Shown here: in pieces, positions 6,986-14,701 of the stretch | Layout: every line of letters begins with the position of its first letter | How positions within the stretch are numbered: position 1 is the stretch's first letter | Origin: Rubrimonas sp036788415 | Lineage (GTDB): Bacteria; Pseudomonadota; Alphaproteobacteria; Rhodobacterales; Rhodobacteraceae | DNA length: 64,000 bases | Assembly (NCBI RefSeq): GCF_036788415.1 | Contig: NZ_DAIQNN010000011.1 | Location: 1 to 64,000, forward strand | Direction of reading: 5' to 3' | Translations under genes and position numbers: made by a program | Notes under the pieces: generated by a model | What the model was told of the DNA's origin: nothing | The model's input: the letters and a program-made list of their open reading frames with translations, nothing else | Database searches by the model: none

Positions 6986-8866
6986 ATGCGGGCGAGAGCG
7001 ATGATCGGCAGGCCGGAGTTGCGCGGCGCGCTGGGCGCCTCGCGCGCCCTGTTCGTCAATGTCGGGCTGTTCAGCGTGTTCGTGAACCTGCTGATGCTGA
7101 CCGGCCCGATCTTCATGCTGCAGGTCTACGACCGCGTTCTGGCGAGCGGGTCGGAGGCGACGCTGGCGACCCTGTTCCTGCTGATCACCGCGCTGTTCGG
7201 CCTGATGGGGGTGCTCGACTTCGCCCGCACCCGGGTGCTGGCGCGCGTCGGCGCGCGCTTTCAGGCGCTGCTCGACCGGCGGGTCTTCGAGGCGGTGCTG
7301 CGGCGGTCGATCTCGCCCGACGAGCGCGGCAGGCATGCGAGCGGCATGCGCGACCTCGAGGCGATCCAGCGCGCGCTGTCGGGGCCTGCGCCCTTCGCCT
7401 TCTTCGACGCGCCCTTCGCGCCGCTGTTTCTGGCGGCGATCTTCCTGTTCCACTGGTCGCTGGGCCTGCTCGCAATTTGCGGGGGTCTCGTGCTGTTCGT
7501 GATCGCACTTCTGAACGAGCGCCGCTCGCGCGAGCCGATGATGGCCGCAGCCGAGGCTTCCGCGCGCTCCGAGGGCTTCGCCGAGACGTTGCGGCGCGAG
7601 GGCGAGACCGTTCAGGGGCTGGGCATGCGCGGCGCGGCGATCGCGCGCTGGGGCAAGCTGCGCGACGACACGCTCGGCGCCCAGATCGCCGCGTCGGACG
7701 CGACGGGCGGCTACGCGATCACCTCGAAGACCCTGCGCTTCTATCTGCAATCGGCGATGCTCGGGCTCGGCGCGCTGCTCGCGATCGAGCAGATCATCTC
7801 GCCGGGGATGATGATCGCGGCGTCGATCCTGATGGGCCGGGCGCTGGCCCCTGTCGAGCAGGCCATCGCGCAATGGTCGGTGATGCAGCGCGCCTTCAAG
7901 GGCTGGACGTCGCTGGCCGAGCTTCTGGAGAAGACCCCGCCGCCCGAAAGCCGCACCGAACTGCCGACGCCGCACGGCCATCTCGAGGCGCAGGGTGTGA
8001 CCGTGGTCGCGCCGGGAGCGACCGCGCCGACGATCCGCAACGTCTCCTTCAAGATCGGCCCCGGTCAGGCGCTGGGGGTGATCGGCCCCTCGGCATCGGG
8101 CAAGTCGACGCTGGCCAAGGCGCTGGCGGGCGTCTGGCGGCCCTACGCCGGCGCGATCCGGCTCGACGGCGCGGCGCTCGACCAGTTCGAGGACGACGCG
8201 CGGGGCCGGCACATCGGTTATCTGCCGCAGGAAGTCGCGCTGTTCGACGGCACGGTCGCCGAGAACATCGCCCGCATGGCCGAGCAGGTCGACGACGCGG
8301 CGGTGGTGCTCGCCGCCCAGCGCGCCGGCGCGCACGAGATGATCCTGAACCTGCCCAAGGGGTACGACACGATGATCGGACCGGGCGGCGGCAACCTGTC
8401 CGGCGGTCAGCGTCAGCGCTTGGCGCTGGCGCGCGCGCTCTATGGCGATCCGGCGGTGGTGATCCTCGACGAGCCGAATTCGAACCTCGACGCGCAGGGC
8501 GAGCAGGCGCTGGTCGCCGCCATCGCCGATCTGCGCAAGCGCGGGCGCGCTGCCGTGGTGATGGCGCATCGGCCTTCGGCGATCTCCGCCTGCGACATGC
8601 TGCTGATGCTGGAAAAGGGTGCGCCGCGCGCCTTCGGCCCCAAGGATCAGGTGCTGCGCGAGACCACCGCCAACTATCCCCAACTCGTCGGCGGCGCGCC
8701 GGCCCAACCCGCCCAGTCCGCCCAGTCCGCCCAGTCCGCCCAGTCCGCTGCGAAGCCCTCGGCCCAGGGGCCCGTTCAGGCCACGGCGCGCCTCGGCGAA
8801 TCTATGACCGCCCGCGTCGCGCCGGTCGCGCCCGGCCCGAGCCGCCCCGGAGGACAAGCCGAATGA
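6986..8866 (+). CDS. Type I secretion system permease/ATPase (PrtD-like)
   Basis: Inner-membrane ABC exporter half of 626 residues that powers one-step export of a protein substrate through a type I channel. About six membrane segments (FVNVGLFSVFVNLLMLTGPI onward) carry the PrtD signature QVYDRVLASGSEATL. The nucleotide-binding domain has Walker A GPSASGKST at about 366, signature LSGGQRQRLALARAL near 471 and Walker B VVILDEPNSNLD near 491. It lacks the N-terminal C39-like domain of HlyB. The C-terminus is an Ala/Gln/Ser-Pro tail with AQS repeats. ATG 7001 is an alternative start. It overlaps the fusion-protein gene by 4 bases. No RTX-type substrate or TolC gene is visible. Confidence 0.92.
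   Translation: MRARAMIGRPELRGALGASRALFVNVGLFSVFVNLLMLTGPIFMLQVYDRVLASGSEATLATLFLLITALFGLMGVLDFARTRVLARVGARFQALLDRRVFEAVLRRSISPDERGRHASGMRDLEAIQRALSGPAPFAFFDAPFAPLFLAAIFLFHWSLGLLAICGGLVLFVIALLNERRSREPMMAAAEASARSEGFAETLRREGETVQGLGMRGAAIARWGKLRDDTLGAQIAASDATGGYAITSKTLRFYLQSAMLGLGALLAIEQIISPGMMIAASILMGRALAPVEQAIAQWSVMQRAFKGWTSLAELLEKTPPPESRTELPTPHGHLEAQGVTVVAPGATAPTIRNVSFKIGPGQALGVIGPSASGKSTLAKALAGVWRPYAGAIRLDGAALDQFEDDARGRHIGYLPQEVALFDGTVAENIARMAEQVDDAAVVLAAQRAGAHEMILNLPKGYDTMIGPGGGNLSGGQRQRLALARALYGDPAVVILDEPNSNLDAQGEQALVAAIADLRKRGRAAVVMAHRPSAISACDMLLMLEKGAPRAFGPKDQVLRETTANYPQLVGGAPAQPAQSAQSAQSAQSAAKPSAQGPVQATARLGESMTARVAPVAPGPSRPGGQAE
8702..8746 (+). repeat. Tandem 9-bp repeat encoding AQS units
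   Basis: Four exact copies of gcccagtcc run from 8711 to 8746, preceded by a variant copy gcccaaccc at 8702-8710. They encode Ala-Gln-Ser repeats (Ala-Gln-Pro in the variant) in the C-terminal tail of the secretion ABC protein. The copy number may vary between strains by slippage. Confidence 0.9.
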
Positions 8867-10194
8867 CCGCCCAGCTCAGACTTGAGGGCCCCAGGAACCC
8901 GACGGCGCGCTGGAGCGCCGGGCGCTATGTCGCGATCGGGCTGATCGGCGTCGTCGTGCTGGTGTTCGGGCTCGGGGCCTGGTCGGCCTTCGCCTCGATC
9001 GCCGGCGCGGTCGTCTCGCCGGGTCGGCTCAAGGTCGAAGTCAACCGGCAGGTCGTGCAGCACCTCGAAGGCGGCGTCGTCTCCGAGATCGCGGTCGAGG
9101 AGGGCCAGCAGGTGCAGGCCGGCGAGATCGTGATGCGCCTCGACAGCTCGCGCCCGCGCGCCGAACTCGCCATCATCGAGAGCCAGCTCTTCGAGACGAT
9201 GGCGCGCATCGCCCGGCTCGAAGCGCAGATCGCGGGCTTCGACGCGCCGAATTTTCCGGCGGAGCTTCAGGAGGTCGCCGCCGCCCGTCCGGAGGTCGAG
9301 GCGCTCGTCGACGGGCAGCGCCGGCTGTTCGACGCCCGCCGCGACACGGTGGAGCGCGAGACCGAGCAGCTGCGCGAGCGCCAGACCCAGATCGCCGAGG
9401 AGATCGCCGGCGCCGAATCGCAGCGCGAGAGCCTGTCGATCCAGCTCGGCTTCATCCAGCAGGAGCTGACCGACCAGCGCAGCCTGCTCGAACGCGGCCT
9501 GACGCAGGCGAGCCGGGTGCTGGCGCTCGAACGCGAGAAGGCCCGGCTCGACGGTCAGACCGGCGCGCTGACCGCCCAGATCGCGCAGGCGCGCGGGCGC
9601 ATCACCGAGATCGACATCCAGATCACCGGTCGCGACGCGACGCGGCTGGAGGAGGCCATCGGCGAACTTCGAGACCTCAAGACCCGCGAGGCGGAGCTGC
9701 GCGAGCGCCGCCTCTCGGCGCAGGAGACCCTCGACCGACTCGACATCCGCGCGCCCCGCTCCGGGATCGTGCTCGGCAAGACCGTGTTCACCGTCGGCGC
9801 CGTGATCCGGCCCGCCGAGCCGGTGATGTACATAGTGCCGACCGAGGAGGCGCTGGTGGTCGAGACCCGCATCGACACCACCAGCATCGATTCGGTCTAT
9901 CCCGGCCAGCCGGCGCGGCTTGTGTTCAGCGCCTTCAACACCCGCACCACGCCGGAGCTTTTCGGCACGGTCGGCCGCGTCTCGCCCGACGCGCTGACCG
10001 ACGAGGCGACGGGGATGAGCTACTACACCGCCGAGATCGACATCGAGGACTCCGAACTCGCCAAGCTGGAGGGGTTGAAGCTGATCGCCGGCATGCCCGT
10101 CGAGGCTTTCATCCAGACCGGCGAGCGCTCGCCGCTGAGCTACATGCTCAAGCCCATGACCGACTTCTTCGAACGCTCGATGCGCGAGCAGTGA
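8863..10194 (+). CDS. HlyD-family membrane fusion protein of type I secretion
   Basis: Periplasmic adaptor of 443 residues that bridges the ABC exporter and an outer-membrane channel. One N-terminal membrane anchor (YVAIGLIGVVVLVFGLGAWS) is followed by a split biotinyl-lipoyl domain (VSPGRLKVEVNRQVVQHLEG and LDIRAPRSGIVLGKTVFTVG), with a long coiled coil at about 100-300 rich in Glu, Arg and Gln between the halves. The end, GMPVEAFIQTGERSPLSYML, is the conserved HlyD/PrtE C-terminus. The ATG overlaps the stop of the ABC gene, so the two are made together. Confidence 0.93.
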   Translation: MTAQLRLEGPRNPTARWSAGRYVAIGLIGVVVLVFGLGAWSAFASIAGAVVSPGRLKVEVNRQVVQHLEGGVVSEIAVEEGQQVQAGEIVMRLDSSRPRAELAIIESQLFETMARIARLEAQIAGFDAPNFPAELQEVAAARPEVEALVDGQRRLFDARRDTVERETEQLRERQTQIAEEIAGAESQRESLSIQLGFIQQELTDQRSLLERGLTQASRVLALEREKARLDGQTGALTAQIAQARGRITEIDIQITGRDATRLEEAIGELRDLKTREAELRERRLSAQETLDRLDIRAPRSGIVLGKTVFTVGAVIRPAEPVMYIVPTEEALVVETRIDTTSIDSVYPGQPARLVFSAFNTRTTPELFGTVGRVSPDALTDEATGMSYYTAEIDIEDSELAKLEGLKLIAGMPVEAFIQTGERSPLSYMLKPMTDFFERSMREQ

Positions 10195-10217
10195 CCCCCT
10201 CACGGAGACCCCAGACC

Positions 10218-10679
10218 ATGCCCGGCGCCATCGACGCCCGCCTCGCCGAACTCGGCGAAACCTTGCCCGACGCGCCTGCGCCGGCGGCCAACTACGTCCC
10301 CTGGGTGCGCTCGGGACCGCTGCTGTTCGTCTCCGGGCAGATCTCGATGGATGCGGGCGGGATCGTGAAGGGCCTGCTCGGCGCCGACATGAGCGTCGAA
10401 CAGGGCGCGGCGGCGGCGAAGCTCTGCGCGCTCAGCCTGCTGGCGCAGGCGCGCGCCGCCTGCGAGGGCGATCTCGACCGGGTGCGCCGGGTGGTCAAGC
10501 TGACCGCCTTCGTCAACTCCGCGCCCGGCTTCTCGGACCAGCCGAAAGTCGTCAACGGCTGTTCGGACTTCCTGGTCGCTGTGTTCGGCGAGGCGGGGCG
10601 GCATGCGCGCTCGGCGGTGGGCGCGGCGCTGCCCTTCGGCGCCGCCGTCGAGATCGAGGCGATCTTCGAGATCGCATGA
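10218..10679 (+). CDS. RidA/YjgF-family protein
   Basis: Cytosolic protein of 153 residues of the RidA superfamily. Canonical RidA hydrolyses reactive enamine/imine intermediates made by PLP enzymes. Visible are VRSGPLLFVSGQISMDAG and a C-terminal AVGAALPFGAAVEIEAIFE, close to the AVx-Lx-ga-VEIe-A pattern. Residues 94-130 (VKLTAFVNSAPGFSDQP) are typical of the longer RidA subgroup rather than the archetype, so the substrate is uncertain. ATG 10218 is preferred because cggaga lies just upstream; an in-frame GTG at 10191 overlaps the previous gene. Confidence 0.85.
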   Translation: MPGAIDARLAELGETLPDAPAPAANYVPWVRSGPLLFVSGQISMDAGGIVKGLLGADMSVEQGAAAAKLCALSLLAQARAACEGDLDRVRRVVKLTAFVNSAPGFSDQPKVVNGCSDFLVAVFGEAGRHARSAVGAALPFGAAVEIEAIFEIA

Positions 10680-11455
10680 CGCTTCCCCCGGGCTTTCTGC
10701 GCGCGCCCTTCGCCCATCGCGGCCTGCACGACCGGGCGGCGGGGCGCGTCGAGAACAGCCGCGCCGCAGCCGACGCGGCGGCGCGCGCGGGCTATGCGGT
10801 CGAAATCGACGTGCAGCTGTCGTCGGATGGCGAGGCGATGGTCTTCCATGACGCGACGCTGGAGCGGCTGACCGGCGCCGCAGGCCCGCTGCGCGCCCGC
10901 TCCGCCGCCGAGTTGTCGCGCCTGCCCTTGCGCGACGGCGCCGAGACGATCCCGACGCTCGCGGAGATCCTCGCCGTGCTCGACGGGCGGACGCCGCTCG
11001 TCGTGGAGGTGAAGGATCAGGGCGGCGCGCTGGATGGGCGCGGGGTCGGGCCGCTGGAGGCGCGGGTGGCGGCGTTGCTGGCGGCGTATCCGGGGCCCGT
11101 CGCCGTGATGTCGTTCAACCCGGCCTCCGTCGCGGCCCTGCGCGACGCAGCCCCCGCTCTCGCCCGCGGCCTTGTCGCCGGGGCGCCCGAGGTCTTCGCC
11201 GAGGACGGCGCCGCCTCTGAGCGCTGCGAGGCCCTCGCCGCGCTGGAGGATTTCGCGGCGGTCGGCGCCTGTTTCGTCTCCTACGACGCCCGCGCGCTGC
11301 CTCAACCGCGCGTCGCCGCCCTGCGCGCAGCCGGGGCGGGCGTTCTGAGCTGGACGATCCGCACGCCGGCGCAGGCCGCGCAGGTCGCCCCGCATGTCGA
11401 TGCGATCACCTTCGAGGGCTTCCTTCCGGCGCCCGGCCCAACCGGGGCCCGTTGA
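10676..11455 (+). CDS. Glycerophosphoryl diester phosphodiesterase
   Basis: Cytosolic GDPD (UgpQ-like) enzyme of 259 residues that hydrolyses glycerophosphodiesters to glycerol 3-phosphate and an alcohol. The TIM-barrel catalytic residues are visible near the N-terminus: AHRGLHDRAAGRVENS (His, Arg and Glu), AVEIDVQLSSDGEAMVFHD (Glu, Asp and His) and then LVVEVKDQ. The C-terminal GVLSWTIRTPAQA matches the usual G-x-x-x-W-T-v. There is no signal peptide. It overlaps the RidA-like gene by 4 bases. Confidence 0.93.
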   Translation: MTLPPGFLRAPFAHRGLHDRAAGRVENSRAAADAAARAGYAVEIDVQLSSDGEAMVFHDATLERLTGAAGPLRARSAAELSRLPLRDGAETIPTLAEILAVLDGRTPLVVEVKDQGGALDGRGVGPLEARVAALLAAYPGPVAVMSFNPASVAALRDAAPALARGLVAGAPEVFAEDGAASERCEALAALEDFAAVGACFVSYDARALPQPRVAALRAAGAGVLSWTIRTPAQAAQVAPHVDAITFEGFLPAPGPTGAR

Positions 11456-11505
11456 CGCGCCGCCCCGTCGCGCCATCCTCATCCGGGTGGCGAGGGGAGG
11501 CGGCG

Positions 11506-12696
11506 ATGGCGGACGGCGCGGAGCGGGAGAGCATCGTCATCGAGACGCGCGAGAGCGTCGGAGAGCTCGCCCCCGGAGACTGGGACGCCTGCGCTGCCCC
11601 CGAAGCCGCCGATGGCGGCCATCCGCGCGACCCGTTCGCGACGCACCGCCTCCTGAGCGCGCTGGAACGCAGCGGATCGGTCGGCGGGCGGACCGGCTGG
11701 ACGCCCCGCCCGCTGCTCGCCCGCGCCGGGGACGGTCGGCTGCTGGGCGTCGCGCCGCTCTACCTCAAGAGCCACAGCCAGGGAGAATACGTCTTCGATC
11801 ATGCTTGGGCGCATGCGTGGGAGCGCGCGGGCGGCGACTATTATCCCAAGCTGCAATGCGCCATCCCCTTCACCCCCGCCACGGGCCGGCGCTGGCTGAC
11901 CCGCCCCGGCCCCGAGGCGGAGATCGCGGCGGATGCGCTGCTGCAGGGCGCGGTGGAGCTCGCCGCGCGCAACCGGCTGTCCTCGCTGCACGTCACCTTC
12001 TGCACCGAAGCCGAGTGGCGGCGCGGCGGCGAGCTTGGCCTGCTGCAACGACAGGACCAGCAGTTCCACTGGGAGAATCGGGGCTACGGCGCTTTCGACG
12101 ATTTCTTGGCCGATCTCGCAAGCCGCAAGCGCAAGCAGCTGCGCAAGGAGCGCGAAACGGCCGTCGCGGGCGGCGTCGAGATCGTCCGGCTGACGGGCGA
12201 CGCCATCGAACCCGAGCATTGGGAGGCGTTCTGGCGCTTCTATCAGGACACCGGCGCGCGCAAATGGGGCCGACCCTATCTGACCCGCGCCTTCTTCGAG
12301 GAAGCGCAGACGCATCTGCGCGACGACGTCCTGCTGGTCATGTGCCGGCGTGCGGGGCGGTGGATCGCCGGCGCGCTGAACTTCATCGGACGCGAGACGC
12401 TGTTCGGCCGATACTGGGGCTGCGTCGAGGAGCATCCCTGCCTGCATTTCGAGACCTGCTACTATCAGGCCATCGAGGCGGCGATCGAGCTCGGTCTCGC
12501 CCGCGTCGAGGCGGGCGCGCAGGGCGCGCACAAGCTCGCCCGCGGCTATCTGCCGAGCCCGACCTACAGCCTGCACTGGATCGGCGACCGGGGCTTTCGC
12601 GCCGCCGTCGCAGACTATCTGCGCCGCGAGCGCGAGGCCGTGAGCGAGGAGATCGAATTCCTCCTCGAGCGCGGCCCGTTCCGCAAGGAGGGATGA
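11506..12696 (+). CDS. DUF482 (COG3146) GNAT-fold protein, predicted acyltransferase
   Basis: Predicted cytosolic protein of 396 residues of the DUF482 family, annotated elsewhere as a FemAB-like or GNAT N-acetyltransferase with no proven substrate. Diagnostic stretches are SHSQGEYVFDHAWAHAWE, YYPKLQCAIPFTPATGRR, FLADLASRKRKQLRKERE and CVEEHPCLHFETCYYQAIE, with ARVEAGAQGAHKLARGYLP late. ATG 11506 follows gaggggaggcgg and is preferred. An in-frame TTG at 11452 overlapping the phosphodiesterase would add 18 residues. Its stop overlaps the start of the pterin dehydratase gene. Confidence 0.85.
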   Translation: MADGAERESIVIETRESVGELAPGDWDACAAPEAADGGHPRDPFATHRLLSALERSGSVGGRTGWTPRPLLARAGDGRLLGVAPLYLKSHSQGEYVFDHAWAHAWERAGGDYYPKLQCAIPFTPATGRRWLTRPGPEAEIAADALLQGAVELAARNRLSSLHVTFCTEAEWRRGGELGLLQRQDQQFHWENRGYGAFDDFLADLASRKRKQLRKERETAVAGGVEIVRLTGDAIEPEHWEAFWRFYQDTGARKWGRPYLTRAFFEEAQTHLRDDVLLVMCRRAGRWIAGALNFIGRETLFGRYWGCVEEHPCLHFETCYYQAIEAAIELGLARVEAGAQGAHKLARGYLPSPTYSLHWIGDRGFRAAVADYLRREREAVSEEIEFLLERGPFRKEG

Positions 12697-12989
12697 TGGC
12701 CGACCGTCTGACCGACGCCGAGCGGGCCGCGGCGCTTTCCGAACTCGCCGCTTCGGGCTGGGTCCACGATCCGGGCCGCGACGCGATCTCGCGCGGCTTC
12801 CGCTTCCGCGACTTCTCCGAGGCCTGGGGCTTCATGAGCCGCGCCGCGCTCGCGGCCGAGAAGCTCGACCACCACCCCGAATGGCGCAACGTGTATCGCG
12901 ACGTCGAGGTGACGCTCACCACCCATGACGCCGGCGGGCTGACGGAGCTCGACCTCCGCCTCGCCCGCGCGATGGACGCGCTTGTCTGA
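12696..12989 (+). CDS. phhB: Pterin-4a-carbinolamine dehydratase
   Basis: Enzyme of 97 residues that regenerates tetrahydrobiopterin-type cofactor by dehydrating 4a-hydroxytetrahydropterin. The active-site motif EKLDHHPEWRNVYRDVEV with its His pair is intact, and LTTHDAGGLTELDLRLA is the usual end. Two tandem ATG codons (12693, 12696) follow AAGGAGG; 12696 gives the better spacing. No phenylalanine hydroxylase gene is seen nearby. The same protein is often found alone in alphaproteobacteria. Confidence 0.93.
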   Translation: MADRLTDAERAAALSELAASGWVHDPGRDAISRGFRFRDFSEAWGFMSRAALAAEKLDHHPEWRNVYRDVEVTLTTHDAGGLTELDLRLARAMDALV

Positions 12990-12992
12990 GCG

Positions 12993-13964
12993 TCACTCGG
13001 GCTTGCAGATCTCGCCCGCCGCGATCGCCGACGCCGTGCGCGCTGCAAGCCCCAAGATCAGCGCAGCCAGCGCGACCCACAGCCCGTAGCCGATCCAGGC
13101 GAAAACCGCCGAGCCGGTCTTTTCGGCGTAGAGGAAGGTCGAGATCGTCAGCGCCGCCACCGGGAAGGACAATGCCCACCACGACAGCGCGAAGGGCAGT
13201 TTCGAGAGCTTCACGGACTGGGTCGCGACGATCCCAAGGAAGACGAAGCCGAGATAGAAGGTTATCCGCGCGAAGGCGTCGATCTCGCCGCCGAGCTTGA
13301 TCCAGGCGATGAAGGCGACGGCGGGCGGGGCGATGAGGATCATCAGGGTCGGCGCCAGCCGGCCCGGCAGCGGATCGTGGAACACCAGCCGGTTGAACAC
13401 CAGCGTCAGCAGCACCAGCCAGAACAGCAGCCCCGCCGAATAGAACAGCCAGGACAGCTCCACGAAGCCGAGCTGCGCGCCCGCGACCGGCGCCACGATG
13501 TTGCCAACGGCGGGAATGAACCACGCCGGGTTGAGGTGGACGTGCTGGAACGGGCGATGGCCGATCCAGTTCGCCACCACCGCCAGCATCAGCCCCGCCT
13601 GCGCCGCCGCCCCCGCGAGCCACACCACCCGAGCCAGCGCGGGCGCGATGGGCGCGAGGATCGTCGCGAGCAGCAGAAGCGAAATCGAAATCGCGGGAAA
13701 GAAGGCGATGCGGATCGGGTGCGCCCATTCCGCGCGCACCGACGGCCCATGCGCCGCCGCCTTGGTCGCATAGAGCGCGGCGATGGCGAGAAAGGCGACC
13801 GCCGCCGCCGCGCCGATCCCGTCGGAGAGCGCTGGGCCCAGATGCAGCGCATGCTCGCCCGCCCGCGTGGCCAGCGCGAAGCCGCTCAGCCCCATGACGA
13901 TGGCGAAGAAGGAGATGGGGAATTCGGCGAGCCTTGAGTGCTGCGGCGCAGCGATGTCGGTCAT
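12993..13964 (-). CDS. TDT/SLAC1-family transporter (TehA-like)
   Basis: Inner-membrane protein of 323 residues with about ten hydrophobic helices, resembling the tellurite resistance/dicarboxylate (TDT) and SLAC1 anion channel superfamily. Supporting segments are EFPISFFAIVMGLSGFALA at the first helix, HLNPAWFIPAVGNIVAPVAG, and WWALSFPVAALTISTFLYAE, where family members have the conserved pore phenylalanines. The substrate cannot be read from sequence; sulfite, nitrate, malate or another anion are possible. ATG 13964 was chosen because the upstream in-frame part (to 14063) has no membrane or family signal. It is divergent from an Rrf2-type regulator, which may control it. Confidence 0.85.
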   Translation of the reverse strand: MTDIAAPQHSRLAEFPISFFAIVMGLSGFALATRAGEHALHLGPALSDGIGAAAAVAFLAIAALYATKAAAHGPSVRAEWAHPIRIAFFPAISISLLLLATILAPIAPALARVVWLAGAAAQAGLMLAVVANWIGHRPFQHVHLNPAWFIPAVGNIVAPVAGAQLGFVELSWLFYSAGLLFWLVLLTLVFNRLVFHDPLPGRLAPTLMILIAPPAVAFIAWIKLGGEIDAFARITFYLGFVFLGIVATQSVKLSKLPFALSWWALSFPVAALTISTFLYAEKTGSAVFAWIGYGLWVALAALILGLAARTASAIAAGEICKPE

Positions 13965-14094
13965 GGCGCGATGTCCTGCGAAAGGTGCGACGGGGCGGGC
14001 CGGCGCAAAGCCGACTCTTCCATTCAGATTTGCCGCGCTTCGCCGCGCGACGGAATGATCCATGTCAATTCCGCGCAGCGCAGGACGCTGTAAA

Positions 14095-14135
14095 CCTCGT
14101 CAAAGCGGCCAACCGGAAGCGCCTTTTTGACGAGG
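14095..14135 (+). promoter_or_regulatory. Perfect 10-bp inverted repeat in leader of the Rrf2-type gene
   Basis: CCTCGTCAAA (14095-14104) and TTTGACGAGG (14126-14135) are exact reverse complements separated by 21 bases. Arm centres are 31 bases apart, close to three helical turns. The right arm ends 14 bases before the ATG and reaches into the purine-rich ribosome binding region gagggggaggag. It could be an operator pair for autoregulation of both divergent genes, or an mRNA hairpin that limits translation initiation. Confidence 0.6.
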
Positions 14136-14149
14136 GGGAGGAGCGCGCG

Positions 14150-14611
14150 ATGCATCTGACGATCAGGTCGAACCATGCGATGCGCCTGCTGATGTATTGC
14201 GGTCTCAATCACGGGCGGGTCACCCCCGCCGCCGAGATCGCGCGCGCCTGCAACTCGTCCGAGGCGCATCTGGGCAAGATCGCCAACTGGCTCGCCCAGC
14301 ACGGCTATGTCGAGACGGTCCGCGGGCGCGGCGGCGGCGTGCGGCTGACGCGGGCGCCCTCGGAGATCAGCGTCGGCGAGATCGTGCGCGGCACCGAGAC
14401 CGGCTCGTGCATCGTCGAATGCCACGACGCCGAGACCAACACCTGCCCGCTGCGCGACGCCTGCAAGTTCCGCGGCGTGCTGGAAGGCGCGATGGGGGCG
14501 TTCCTGAAGGTGCTCGACACCTATACGCTCGCCGATCTGATCGAGGACGGCGACGATCTGCGCCGCCTGATGGGTCTGGAGCCCACCGAGCAGATGATCG
14601 CGGCGCAGTAG
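14150..14611 (+). CDS. Rrf2-family transcriptional regulator, NsrR-like
   Basis: DNA-binding protein of 153 residues. The N-terminal winged helix (LTIRSNHAMRLLMYCGLNHG onward, wing GGGVRLTRAP) is typical Rrf2. A cysteine cluster at about residues 87-107 (SCIVECHDAETNTCPLRDAC) has three cysteines spaced like the Fe-S ligands of the nitric-oxide sensor NsrR. The call is therefore an iron-sulfur sensing repressor, possibly NO- or redox-responsive. The ATG at 14150 follows gaggagcgcgcg. It is divergent from the TDT transporter. An inverted repeat overlaps its leader. IscR-type function is less likely because no isc/suf cluster follows. Confidence 0.85.
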   Translation: MHLTIRSNHAMRLLMYCGLNHGRVTPAAEIARACNSSEAHLGKIANWLAQHGYVETVRGRGGGVRLTRAPSEISVGEIVRGTETGSCIVECHDAETNTCPLRDACKFRGVLEGAMGAFLKVLDTYTLADLIEDGDDLRRLMGLEPTEQMIAAQ

Positions 14612-14701
14612 CGCCGCCCGCCGCGCGTCCGTCCTGTCGGAAAACTGTCACGCGCCCCTGTTAGGAGCGTCGGGCGGAATTCCAGCAGGAAGGACCACCG
14701 G

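Noticed and set aside
6665..8857. Minus-strand open frame of 730 codons opposite the secretion ABC gene
   Set aside because: Shadow frame with His/Arg/Gln bias; the plus strand carries a complete ABC protein.
6019..8862. 5' part of a 1391-codon plus-strand frame ahead of the HlyD gene
   Set aside because: Only the 8863-10194 part has HlyD features; the earlier part is out of frame with mlaA and the ABC gene.
14143..14155. gatgcatct resembling an NsrR half-site at the Rrf2 start codon
   Set aside because: It is formed by the start codons for Met-His-Leu and has no second half.
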